In this document: in pieces, positions 16,232-24,598 of the stretch | How positions within the stretch are numbered: position 1 is the first letter of the stretch | How the letters are laid out: every line of letters starts with the position of its first letter | Assembly (NCBI GenBank): GCA_003133685.1 | Contig: PKYQ01000028.1 | Span: 1 to 64,000 of the forward strand | From: Acidimicrobiaceae bacterium | GTDB lineage: Bacteria; Actinomycetota; Acidimicrobiia; Acidimicrobiales; RAAP-2 | Direction: 5' to 3' | DNA: 64,000 nt | Program-made: the position numbers and the translations under genes | Notes under the pieces: model-generated | Databases searched by the model: none | Told to the model about the DNA's origin: nothing | The model's input: the letters and a program-made list of their open reading frames with translations, nothing else

Positions 16232-19023
16232 TGCGCGATTGGATCAGACGGCACGACACCCCCGGCAATCGCATGGACGCGCTGGTCATCATCGCGGTGA
16301 TCTTCGTCACCGTGTGGGAGTTGCACCCGTCACTGATCTTCTCCAATACGCTCATCACCGGCGGGGACACCGGTTCGCACTTGGCGGTGCCGGCCTACCT
16401 GAAGTCGGTCGGCAATCCCTTCAACCTGACACCGTGGGATCCCGGCTGGTTCGCCGGAATGCCGGCCTACACCTACTACTTCGTGTTACCGGACCTGCTC
16501 GCGTGGTTCGGGAGTTACCTCGTCGGGTTCGCCATCGCCATGAAGCTCGCGACGATCCTCGGTTCGGTGCTCATGCCGATCACCGCCTACATGCTGGGTC
16601 GGCTCTTCAAGGCGCCGCGTCCGATTCCTGCGGCGCTGGCCGTCGCCACGTTGCCCTTCCTTTTCGATGCCTCGTTCACCATTGACGGCGGCAATCTCTT
16701 CTCCTCCATGGCGGGGGAGTACGCGTTCGCGCTCTCGCTGGCGCTGAGTCTCTTGACCATCGGACTCTTCGCGCGCGGCGTGAGAACCGGCCGGGGCTAC
16801 TGGCTGGCCGCCATTTCGCTCAGCGCCACGCTCGCGGCGCACATCCTGCCGTGGTTCTGGACCATCGAAGCGGTCATCGTCGTCGTGATCTTCGAACTAC
16901 TGCAGCGCCGCGGCATCGGTGACCCCAACGACGACGAGGTCACGGGTGACCACGCGCGTCCGCTGCGATTCGCGATCGTGGCCGGACTGATCTCGGTGGG
17001 ACTCTCGGCCTGGTGGCTGACGTCATTCGTCACGACCCAGAAATACACGAACTCGATGGGTTACACGAATGATTCCGTGAGCACGTTGCACGATATCTTC
17101 ACGCAGCTCGGCTGGTTCACGTCGAGCGGCGGTGCGGCCGGTGACCGGTGGGTCATCGTACTCGCGATCATCGCGCTGATCGTGGCCTTCTGGGTGCGCG
17201 ACCGTTTGGGCATGATCCTCACGACGTTGACGGTGCTCTCGATCGGCGCCTTCGTGTTCGACCCGCAGAACGTCATCTGGAACGAGCGTCTCGTGCCGTT
17301 CTGGTACATCACGATTCACCTGAGCGCCGGTTGGCTCTTCGGGTACGTTCTGATGCGCTGGGCTAAGCGCGCACCGAACAAACTTGGTCGATTCTCAGTT
17401 CAGATTGGCGAGAGTCGCTTCAGCTTCGCGCACGAGAAGGCCGGCCCCGAGGCCGTCGCGGTGCCGATGACGGCGCGCGACGTCGACGGTAACGAGCACA
17501 CTTTCGTCGCGTCGTCATATAGGGACGAGGACGAGCCAGTCGAAGACGACGCCTCGCGTTGGGGACGACGCAGCGCGCGCGCGACGGTCGTGATCCTCAT
17601 CCTCGGTCTGTTGACGACGGTGCCCGGTCTCATACCGCCGGTCGCCTCGGCGCTCTCGCTGAACACGACCGGTAACCAGGTCTCGAGTTGGGCGCAGTGG
17701 AACTACTCGGGCTATCAGGCCAAGCCGGCGTGGCCCGAGTACAACGACCTCATGACCACGATGGCCAAGGTCGGCAAAGAGTACGGCTGCGGTCGCGCGA
17801 TGTGGGAATACAACGCCGACCAGAATCGCTTCGGGACGCCCGAGGCACTCATGCTCATGCCGTACTGGACGAACAACTGCATCGACTCCATGGAGGGCCT
17901 CTACTTCGAATCATCGGCGACGACGCCGTATCACTTCCTCGACCAGGCCGAGTTGAGTGTCTCGCCGAGTAATCCCATGGTCGGCCTGCCCTACGGCGGA
18001 CTCGACGTCGCCTTCGGCGTCGAGCACCTCCAGATGCTCGGCGTGCGCTACTACGTCGCGTTCTCTGCCGCGACGGTCAAGCAGGCGAACGCCGATCCCG
18101 CGCTCACTCTGATCGCGAAGACCAAAAAGTGGCCGTCCCCGGGCGACCAGTGGCGGATTTATTTGATCGCCAAGAGTCCGATGGTGCAGCCGCTCACCAG
18201 CCTGCCCAATATCGTGGCCAACACGGCGAGTCGCGTCGGATGGCTCCACGCGAACACGACCTGGTGGCTCGATCCCAAACTGTGGGGAACCGTTGCGGCC
18301 ACGTCCGGGCCGTCGAACTGGCCGACGGCCACGAGCGTGAACACGATGGTCATGAACACGACGGTGCCCAAAGTCACGGTGAGCGACATCAACGTCGGCC
18401 TGCAGTCGATCTCGTTCCACGTGAGCAAAATTGGCGTACCGGTGCTGGTCAAGATCTCGTACTTCCCGCGATGGCACGCCAACGGCGCCACGGGACCGTT
18501 TCGCGTGAGCCCGAACCTGATGGTCGTCATCCCGACGTCCAAGGACGTCTCGATGTTCTACGGCAGCACGCCGATGCTCACCCTCGGCAACATCATCACG
18601 GATCTGACGGCGCTGGCCGGTGCCGCCGCCCTCTTCTATTACTTCCGACGTCGTGTGCGCGTCGCCGACCGGCTGCGGAGGACCTCGTCATCTGAGGCCC
18701 CGGAGAGACGAGTACGGTTTCTAGGGGCTCGACAGTGGCCGACACGGGATCAGGTGACGGCGACGCTCTCGAGACCGAGACAGCGAAGGGATGTAGACAT
18801 GGCGCTCGACAGTTTCCTACTGGCGTTGCTCGAAGACCCGGTTGACCACGGTGAGCTGCTCTACGTGGCGAGTGAGAACGTCCTCTATAACCCGCGAAAG
18901 CGTGTCGTCTACGAGGTGCGCGACTCAATCGCCGTGCTGCTGCCCGACGAGACCAAACCGGTCACTGACGCCCAGCACGACGCCTGGACCAGTGACCCGA
19001 GCGTCGTTCGAACTGGTAAGTAG
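16231..19023 (+). CDS. Large GT-C-like membrane protein (PTPS_related type), in frame with a C-terminal Trm112-like domain
   Basis: 930 residues from ATG 16231 (TGATG junction). The start GGDTGSHLAVPAYLKS ... WDPGWFAGMPAYTYYFVLPDLLAW is typical of the 6-pyruvoyl-tetrahydropterin-synthase-related membrane family, thought to be GT-C-like polyprenyl-sugar transferases. About eleven membrane helices fill residues 10-400. An external domain spans about 480-780 and a last helix sits near 787-808. From residue 857 the sequence is a complete Trm112-like module (see 18799-19023) with no stop codon in between. This is either a natural fusion or a lost stop codon. Confidence 0.8.
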   Translation: MRDWIRRHDTPGNRMDALVIIAVIFVTVWELHPSLIFSNTLITGGDTGSHLAVPAYLKSVGNPFNLTPWDPGWFAGMPAYTYYFVLPDLLAWFGSYLVGFAIAMKLATILGSVLMPITAYMLGRLFKAPRPIPAALAVATLPFLFDASFTIDGGNLFSSMAGEYAFALSLALSLLTIGLFARGVRTGRGYWLAAISLSATLAAHILPWFWTIEAVIVVVIFELLQRRGIGDPNDDEVTGDHARPLRFAIVAGLISVGLSAWWLTSFVTTQKYTNSMGYTNDSVSTLHDIFTQLGWFTSSGGAAGDRWVIVLAIIALIVAFWVRDRLGMILTTLTVLSIGAFVFDPQNVIWNERLVPFWYITIHLSAGWLFGYVLMRWAKRAPNKLGRFSVQIGESRFSFAHEKAGPEAVAVPMTARDVDGNEHTFVASSYRDEDEPVEDDASRWGRRSARATVVILILGLLTTVPGLIPPVASALSLNTTGNQVSSWAQWNYSGYQAKPAWPEYNDLMTTMAKVGKEYGCGRAMWEYNADQNRFGTPEALMLMPYWTNNCIDSMEGLYFESSATTPYHFLDQAELSVSPSNPMVGLPYGGLDVAFGVEHLQMLGVRYYVAFSAATVKQANADPALTLIAKTKKWPSPGDQWRIYLIAKSPMVQPLTSLPNIVANTASRVGWLHANTTWWLDPKLWGTVAATSGPSNWPTATSVNTMVMNTTVPKVTVSDINVGLQSISFHVSKIGVPVLVKISYFPRWHANGATGPFRVSPNLMVVIPTSKDVSMFYGSTPMLTLGNIITDLTALAGAAALFYYFRRRVRVADRLRRTSSSEAPERRVRFLGARQWPTRDQVTATLSRPRQRRDVDMALDSFLLALLEDPVDHGELLYVASENVLYNPRKRVVYEVRDSIAVLLPDETKPVTDAQHDAWTSDPSVVRTGK
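18799..19023 (+). CDS. Trm112-like small protein, possible internal start within the preceding frame
   Basis: 74 residues from ATG 18799, with AAGGG 8 bases upstream. The pattern LLALLEDPVDHGELLYVASE ... NPRKRVVYEVRDSIAVLLPDE matches the bacterial Trm112/UPF0434 family, although the usual first CP motif reads DP, so metal binding is doubtful. In actinobacteria such genes stand alone near mannose-metabolism genes. Here the module is in the same frame as the large membrane protein, so it may be made separately from this start, as a fused tail, or both. A cytoplasmic tail after the last helix is topologically possible. Confidence 0.6.
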   Translation: MALDSFLLALLEDPVDHGELLYVASENVLYNPRKRVVYEVRDSIAVLLPDETKPVTDAQHDAWTSDPSVVRTGK

Positions 19024-19029
19024 TCCGAC

Positions 19030-19923
19030 TCAGCGTCGACGCGGCAATCGAACGACTCGCAATCTTGCGAAACGCATCTCCACGAGTTCGTCAACCAATC
19101 GGTAGCCGATCGCTTGGTAGATGCTGTTGCTCGTCGGATTGGCCGCGTCGGTGAAGAGCATGACGCGCGCCCCTACTTCGATCAGACGTCGCGTCACGTG
19201 CGCGGTCACGGCGCTGGCGAAGCCGCGACGTCGATACGCCGGCGGCGTGTAGACCGGTCCGACTCGGCCGATGACGATCGAGCCGGTGCTAACAACAGGC
19301 GCGTGACCGGCAATCGCGGCAATCGCTCCGTCCACCTCCCAGCAATAGAGCGACTGACGTTGGATCTGTCTCGTGGTAGCGTCACGTGGTTCGGCGGCTG
19401 ATATCGGCGTGAGTTCGACCTCGCGCATGAACTCACTCATCATCCGCGCCAGCTGCTCGACTTCTTCATTTCGTGCCAGCCGCCCGGAACCTTCGACGTC
19501 GGGCGTGACCAGATCCTCTAACTCGTAGAGGAGGTCGCGACGTTGTTCGGCGGGGACGCGAGTTGAGCCGGGGCTCTTCGACGCGACATACCCCTCAATC
19601 AGCGCGTCCACGATGTCCTTGGACCCCGATACTCCAGGGAGCGTGTCGTCGAACTGCCCGACGCCGTGACCTAACGCCCGGGCGGCCTCGATCGGCATCG
19701 GTGCGACGTTCATGTTGAAAGGAGACGTGCGCATTGCCACCCCCGCGACGTCGCCGTCATCTCCTCGTACGATCCACCAGCGATAGTCGTCGTAGGATCT
19801 ATCGCCCTCGGCAACGGAAAGTGCAACACTGCCGATGACGTTCGTGCGCAGCGGGTCGGTGGCTCGAAACGCCGTCGTCGTGGAAATGAACTCGTCAACT
19901 GATTCGATGAGTTCAACTTTCAT
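19030..19923 (-). CDS. GNAT-family N-acetyltransferase
   Basis: 297 residues. The C-terminal half (about 165-280) is a GNAT fold with the acetyl-CoA loop YRRRGFASAVTAHV and the later LFTDAANPTSNSIYQAIGY motif. The N-terminal half is a less conserved GNAT-like or helical domain, as in FR47-type two-domain members. Upstream on the minus strand CAGAAT lies 6 bases before the ATG, a weak leaderless-type -10. It converges with the Trm112-like end, with only 6 bases between the stops. The acceptor substrate is unknown. Confidence 0.82.
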   Translation of the reverse strand: MKVELIESVDEFISTTTAFRATDPLRTNVIGSVALSVAEGDRSYDDYRWWIVRGDDGDVAGVAMRTSPFNMNVAPMPIEAARALGHGVGQFDDTLPGVSGSKDIVDALIEGYVASKSPGSTRVPAEQRRDLLYELEDLVTPDVEGSGRLARNEEVEQLARMMSEFMREVELTPISAAEPRDATTRQIQRQSLYCWEVDGAIAAIAGHAPVVSTGSIVIGRVGPVYTPPAYRRRGFASAVTAHVTRRLIEVGARVMLFTDAANPTSNSIYQAIGYRLVDELVEMRFARLRVVRLPRRR

Positions 19924-20297
19924 CCGTCGATTCTGTCACCGTCCAAGCGCGCTCGCTACGTCGCTTGGGGCCGACCGAAATCGTGTCGGAGCGTGTCTAC
20001 GTATGCGCGGTCGCGCAGTGTGATTACTTTGAATTGCGCCAACTCCCATGCGTTCAATGGCGACGGTGCCACCGAGAAATGAGTGAAGAACTTTTGGTTG
20101 TCCGAGACCAATTTGTCATCGCCCTTCGCGCCGCTCAAAGAGTTCGTGGGCCAGAGCTTTCGGGCAGGTGGTGATTTTGATCTTTTTATTGTCTTGGCGT
20201 TGATGAAATGCCCTGTGCGGAGGACGTTGCGGTGACCAGCAACAACTTCTCCGCAATTTCCAGGTTCTAGACATTTTGCATTCTTAGAATGATCCCT
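19924..20297. other. Intergenic region without a confident gene
   Basis: About 370 bases, visibly richer in A/T than the flanks. On the minus strand a frame is open from 20327 to 19956 and reads LVSDNQKFFTHFSVAPSPLN, then AWELAQFKVITLRDRAYVD, which looks protein-like but has no plausible start and matches no family I know. It may be a gene remnant. The right end carries the promoter of the HD-GYP gene. Confidence 0.4.
20285..20290 (+). promoter_or_regulatory. -10 hexamer TAGAAT before HD-GYP gene
   Basis: TAGAAT ends 7 bases before the in-frame GTG 20298 and overlaps the alternative ATG 20289, which supports a leaderless GTG start. No clear -35 is visible. Confidence 0.5.
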
Positions 20298-22451
20298 GTG
20301 TCGGAACAACGTGAAGAACGGGGCCACCGGTGGTCAGCGCGCTCGCGCACGGGATTCCTCGTCTCCGTCGCGTCATTCGCCATCCCGATCGCGCTATCGG
20401 TCGTCTGCGCCTTTACGGCCTCGACACTGCTTCCACGTCCCACCTCCGGTGCGTGGCAGGTGGCGTGGTGGATCGGCGTTCTTCTCATAGCGTGGATCGC
20501 CGCCGCCGTCGGAGAACGAATCGCCCGCCCGCTCTTGCCACTGGCCAGTCTGTTAAAGATGTCGCTCCTATTTCCGGATCGGGCGCCATCGCGCTTCGCC
20601 GTTGCGTGGCGATCGGGATCAACTCGTCAACTCGACCGTTACGTCCATGGTCTCGATTCCAAACCTCATCGAGAACCCGTGACGACGGCCGTCGAGATCC
20701 TTACTCTGGTTACCGCCCTCAGCTCTCACGACAGGCGAACGCGCGGCCACTCGGAGCGCGTTCGGGCGTACACCGACCTGATCGCTGATGAACTGCGGTT
20801 ACCGCAAGCTGACCGCGATCGGCTGCGGTGGTCGGCGCTTTTGCACGACGTAGGGAAGCTGACCGTGCACGTCGATATTTTGAACAAAACCGGCAATCCC
20901 ACGGAAGCGGAGTGGGAGATAATCCGTCGCCATCCCCAAGAGGGCCAGCGATTGATTGAGCCGCTCATGGAGTGGCTCGGCGAGTGGGGACACGCGGTTG
21001 AACAACATCACGAGAATTTCGACGGTAGTGGCTACCCCTTCGGACTTTCGGGCGATCAGATCTCCCTCGGTGCGCGAATCGTCTCGGTAGCTGATGCCTT
21101 CGAGGTGATGACCGCGGCTCGTTCCTATAAGAGCCCGATATCGCCTGCCGCCGCTCGAAAGGAATTAACTCGCTGCGCCGGAACGCAGTTCGACCCCGCC
21201 ATCGTTCGCGCGTTCCTCGACATCTCGGTAGGTCGACAGCGATGGGTCATCGGACCGTTGGCGTGGCTATTCGACGTGCCAATTATCAGCCAGGTCGGCA
21301 ACCTAGGTAACGTGTTGGCCGTTGGTTCCCAGGTGGCCCTCGTCGCAGGATCGGTAACACTGGGAGCCGTTGCCGCGAGTGCCCAACTCACCGTGCATCA
21401 CCCGACCCCACCCGATCGCCCCGCGGCCGTGACCGCCGCGCTCGTAAAGCGACAACCCGAGGTAGTGACCGTGCTCTCGGAACACTCGACGGGAAGAGTG
21501 CGCGGCGATGCCACGATTACGAACGCCACGCCGGACGCTGGGGGCACCGTGACCTACTTCGTATTCAACAACGACGCGTGCGCGAGCAACGGCCTCAGTG
21601 CGACACTCGGTTCCGTCAATGTGAAGGGTGGCGAGGTCCCCACTTCACCGCTCTGGAGCTCTACAGGTCCCGCGGGTACCTACTACTTCGTCGCCGATTA
21701 CAGCGGTGACGCGAACGATAATGCTGCGAGAAGTGGCTGCAATTCGGACCCGATTACGGTCGGTCCCGGCGTCGAGGCGATCACCGTGCAACTATCGTCG
21801 AACACGGTCGCCGTCGGCGAGGACGTAAACGCCAGCGCCCTAATCGCGGCCCCTCGTTCGGGCGCCGGTGGATCGGTGAAGTACGACGTGTACAACAACG
21901 CCTCGTGCTCTGGCGGCGGTCTGGTGGCGACACTCGGTTCCGTCAATGTGAAGGGTGGCGAGGTCCCCACTTCACCGCTCTGGAGCTCCACGGGTCCCGC
22001 GGGTACCTACTACTTCGTCGCGGTCTACAGCGGAGATGCGAACCATAAATCAGCGGTGAGCGGGTGTGATAGCGCCTCGGTCATTGTCTCCTCCTCCTCC
22101 TCCTCTCCATCCGGGGTCACCACAACTCTCCCGAATAATCCTGGAACTTCAGGTCCTCAACCCACTACGTCGATAACCACACCAACGACGCCTACGACGA
22201 CCTCGTCGCCGTCGCCGTCGCCGTCGACAACCACAACGGGACCATCCACGCCTACGAAGAAACCAACCTCACCGACGACGACGCAGCCTTCAGTGACGAC
22301 GACGACACGCCCAGCGCCTCCCACACCCGCAACCACCATCCCAGCGCCTCCCACACCCGCAACCACCATCCCAGCGCCTTACAAACCGTGTAACGGATTG
22401 AGAATATGGTGTCCGGGTCACCCCGATAGAGGCCAGATCCAATTTCGATGA
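20298..22451 (+). CDS. Membrane HD-GYP phosphodiesterase with C-terminal Ig-like repeats and Thr/Pro tail
   Basis: 717 residues from GTG 20298 (ATG 20289 would overlap the -10 hexamer). Two helices (about 23-45 and 52-70) are followed by a complete HD-GYP domain: H183-D184 in LHDVGK, and HHENFDGSGYP with H237, H238 and G245-Y246-P247, the residues expected of a cyclic-di-GMP phosphodiesterase. One or two further hydrophobic segments (about 315-360) lead to two Ig-like repeats of about 109 residues, then a Ser/Thr/Pro-rich stretch (about 605-690) and a short Cys-containing end. The enzyme would lie inside and the repeats outside the cell, suggesting that surface contact or wall binding controls cyclic-di-GMP breakdown. 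Confidence 0.88.
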   Translation: MSEQREERGHRWSARSRTGFLVSVASFAIPIALSVVCAFTASTLLPRPTSGAWQVAWWIGVLLIAWIAAAVGERIARPLLPLASLLKMSLLFPDRAPSRFAVAWRSGSTRQLDRYVHGLDSKPHREPVTTAVEILTLVTALSSHDRRTRGHSERVRAYTDLIADELRLPQADRDRLRWSALLHDVGKLTVHVDILNKTGNPTEAEWEIIRRHPQEGQRLIEPLMEWLGEWGHAVEQHHENFDGSGYPFGLSGDQISLGARIVSVADAFEVMTAARSYKSPISPAAARKELTRCAGTQFDPAIVRAFLDISVGRQRWVIGPLAWLFDVPIISQVGNLGNVLAVGSQVALVAGSVTLGAVAASAQLTVHHPTPPDRPAAVTAALVKRQPEVVTVLSEHSTGRVRGDATITNATPDAGGTVTYFVFNNDACASNGLSATLGSVNVKGGEVPTSPLWSSTGPAGTYYFVADYSGDANDNAARSGCNSDPITVGPGVEAITVQLSSNTVAVGEDVNASALIAAPRSGAGGSVKYDVYNNASCSGGGLVATLGSVNVKGGEVPTSPLWSSTGPAGTYYFVAVYSGDANHKSAVSGCDSASVIVSSSSSSPSGVTTTLPNNPGTSGPQPTTSITTPTTPTTTSSPSPSPSTTTTGPSTPTKKPTSPTTTQPSVTTTTRPAPPTPATTIPAPPTPATTIPAPYKPCNGLRIWCPGHPDRGQIQFR
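21600..21694 (+). repeat. Copy 1 of a 95-base near-identical direct repeat
   Basis: This segment recurs at 21927-22021 with only two differences (within CTACAGG versus CCACGGG). It encodes the conserved core of the Ig-like repeat, while flanking parts of the two repeats have diverged. Confidence 0.95.
21927..22021 (+). repeat. Copy 2 of the 95-base direct repeat
   Basis: Second copy, offset by 327 bases (109 codons) from the first, so the reading frame is preserved. Confidence 0.95.
22311..22379 (+). repeat. 30-base tandem repeat, 2.3 copies
   Basis: Units at 22311-22340 and 22341-22370 are identical, with a 9-base partial third copy. Each encodes ten residues of the Pro/Thr/Ala-rich tail (PAPPTPATTI), so copy-number change would stay in frame. 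Confidence 0.95.
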
Positions 22452-22707
22452 TGCCAATCCAAATCAGGATCTAACACCTCGCGATGGGGCTCCAGCAAAC
22501 TCCAGAGTCTCCGGAATACTTGAGTTCGATTCTGGTCCTTCGCACAAAGGTTTCTCAGGGAAGATGACAACAACGACGGATTGCGTTGCCATAGTGACTG
22601 ATGAATGTTGGCGAATCTGGAGACCGCGACCTTTTCTGCTGCGAGAGTGAAGATTACCGTAACACCGAGTCAATCCCGTTCGACGTCGCATCGAACGCGG
22701 TCCGTAC

Positions 22708-23916
22708 TCAGTCCAGTCGCTCAACGATCATGGCCATTCCCTGACCGCCGCCGACGCACATCGTCTCCAGGCCGAAGCGCGCACCGGCGTCTTCGAGCGA
22801 GTTCAACAGCGTGGTCATGATGCGAGCGCCGGTCATGCCGAAGGGGTGACCAAGAGCGATCGCACCGCCCCGGATATTGAGCTTGTCGAGCGTGATGCCC
22901 AGGTGCTCGGCGCTCGGGATCACCTGCGCGGCGAAGGCTTCGTTGATCTCGACGAGGTCGATGTCGTCGATGGTCATGTTGGCGCGCTTCAGCGCCTGAC
23001 GACAGGCTTCGATGGGACCGAGACCCATGATCTCGGGGTTGAGCCCGCTGACGCCGCTCGCCACGATGCGCGCGAGCGGCTTGATGCCGAGTTCCTTGGC
23101 GCGCGTGTCACTCATCACCACGACCGCCGCGGCGCCGTCGTTCAAGGGGCACGCATTGCCCGCGGTGATGGATCCGCCCTCGCGAAAGACGGGCTGGAGT
23201 GTGGCGAGGCGCTCGAGCGTCGTGCCGGCGCGCGGACCATCGTCCTTCGTCATGACCGTGCCGTCGGGCAGGGTGACGGGAATGATCTCTCGTTCGAAAA
23301 AGCCGTTCTCTTGGTGGGCTACGGCGAGCTCTTGGCTTCGTACGGCGAATTCGTCCATCTCGAGTCGACTGACCTTCTCGAACTCCGCCACGTTCTCCGC
23401 GGTCTGGCCCATGGCGATGTAGATGTCGGGCAGGCCGGGCTGTGGCGACCACGGCTCACTGGCGCGTTCAGAGCGCTTCGCTGTTCGTTCCATCGCGTCG
23501 GAGAAGAGTTCGTTCGTGGCCCGGCCGCTGTCTGAGGCGCCGCTCGCGTAGCGTGACACCGTCTCGACACCGGCGGCGACGAAGACGTCACCTTCACCGG
23601 CGCGAATCGCGTGCGCCGCCATGCGGATGGTCTGGAGGGACGACGAGCAGTAGCGATTCACCGTCACGCCCGGAACGTCGGGCAGACCCGCGAGGAGTGC
23701 CGCCACGCGCGCGACGTTGAACCCCGACTCACCGGCCGGCTGCCCGCAGCCGACCATGAGGTCTTCGACGCTCTGGGGGTCGAGCTCGGGGAGCTTGGCC
23801 AACACCGTTCGAACGACGAGGGCCGTGAGGTCATCGGGTCGCATGTCGACCAGCGATCCTTTGAAGGCGCGTCCAATGGGGGTTCGTCCGGTGGCGACAA
23901 TGACGGCTTCGGGCAT
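22708..23916 (-). CDS. Acetyl-CoA acyltransferase (thiolase)
   Basis: A 402-residue thiolase that cleaves or forms beta-ketoacyl-CoA, as in the last step of fatty acid beta-oxidation. The active-site Cys is C90 in NRYCSSSLQ. The C-terminal HPFGMTGAR carries the catalytic His and CVGGGQGMA the second Cys. The start MPEAVIVATGRTPIG is typical and is preceded by AGAAGGA. It is followed on the same strand, after a short gap, by a riboflavin synthase-like gene. An acyl-CoA dehydrogenase on the opposite strand fits a fatty-acid oxidation context. Chain-length preference cannot be told. Confidence 0.94.
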   Translation of the reverse strand: MPEAVIVATGRTPIGRAFKGSLVDMRPDDLTALVVRTVLAKLPELDPQSVEDLMVGCGQPAGESGFNVARVAALLAGLPDVPGVTVNRYCSSSLQTIRMAAHAIRAGEGDVFVAAGVETVSRYASGASDSGRATNELFSDAMERTAKRSERASEPWSPQPGLPDIYIAMGQTAENVAEFEKVSRLEMDEFAVRSQELAVAHQENGFFEREIIPVTLPDGTVMTKDDGPRAGTTLERLATLQPVFREGGSITAGNACPLNDGAAAVVVMSDTRAKELGIKPLARIVASGVSGLNPEIMGLGPIEACRQALKRANMTIDDIDLVEINEAFAAQVIPSAEHLGITLDKLNIRGGAIALGHPFGMTGARIMTTLLNSLEDAGARFGLETMCVGGGQGMAMIVERLD

Positions 23917-23983
23917 GGTGGGTCCTTCTACGAGTTACTGCGAGGTAAGTGGAGCATAACCAAAGCGGAGGCGATTCGAGGAC

Positions 23984-24499
23984 CTATGAATTCTTGAGCG
24001 GTCCCGCGTCGTTGAAACCTTGACGAACGCCCTGACCGGCTCGTCGGCTCAGCTGGTCGGGATCGAACAGCATCCAATAGGCGTTGCGGGCGTGCTTGCG
24101 CGAACGGTCGTCGAAGACCTTGGCGAGCACGTCGGGATCGTCGGACTCGTCCTCGTGGACGAAGACCTCGAGGATCGGTGTCGCGGTCATCAACTGAGCC
24201 TGCATGATGCCCTGGGACGCTTCGTGCGCGCACTGCTTGTCGATGGGCGCCGAGCCGGGCATGCCGAGCGCCACGACGATGGCGCACCCGTCTTTTTGAA
24301 TCATGTTCATCGCCGCGACGGCGAGGTCCTTGAAGCCGGGCACGGTGCGTGAGATCACGGTGAAGGACTCGCCGTAGCCCGAGCAACTCTCGAGTTCGGC
24401 ACGCGCCGAGGCGCCCATGTCAAAACGCGCGAACATCGTGTCGACGACACCGATGCGCTGGGCCTTGACGGTCTTGGGTGTCTGTTTCTTCTTGGCCAC
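23984..24499 (-). CDS. Archaeal-type riboflavin synthase (RibC-like)
   Basis: 171 residues from GTG 24499 (GGAG upstream). The pattern IGVVDTMFARFDMG, then SRTVPGFKDLAVAAMNMI, then DGCAIVVALGMPG, AHEASQGIMQAQLMTATP and FVHEDESDD follows the archaeal riboflavin synthase, a relative of lumazine synthase and not of the two-barrel bacterial RibE. It would dismutate two 6,7-dimethyl-8-ribityllumazines to riboflavin. The reading frame extends upstream to 24775, but that part overlaps the divergent acyl-CoA dehydrogenase and is not conserved. No other riboflavin gene is nearby. It could instead be a lumazine-synthase-like paralogue. Confidence 0.78.
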   Translation of the reverse strand: MAKKKQTPKTVKAQRIGVVDTMFARFDMGASARAELESCSGYGESFTVISRTVPGFKDLAVAAMNMIQKDGCAIVVALGMPGSAPIDKQCAHEASQGIMQAQLMTATPILEVFVHEDESDDPDVLAKVFDDRSRKHARNAYWMLFDPDQLSRRAGQGVRQGFNDAGPLKNS

Positions 24500-24598
24500 G
24501 GTGCTCCGTTCTTTCGCACTCACAGTGTAGGGAAGGACGCGACGCCCTCCCCTCGCCCCTTTTGGTCCAGCGTAGAGTTGGCTAAAGAGAGGTGGGCT

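Noticed and set aside
22464-22724. 86-codon minus-strand frame upstream of the HD-GYP end
   Set aside because: No ribosome binding site, Arg/Ser-rich product, no family-like pattern, and it overlaps the thiolase end.
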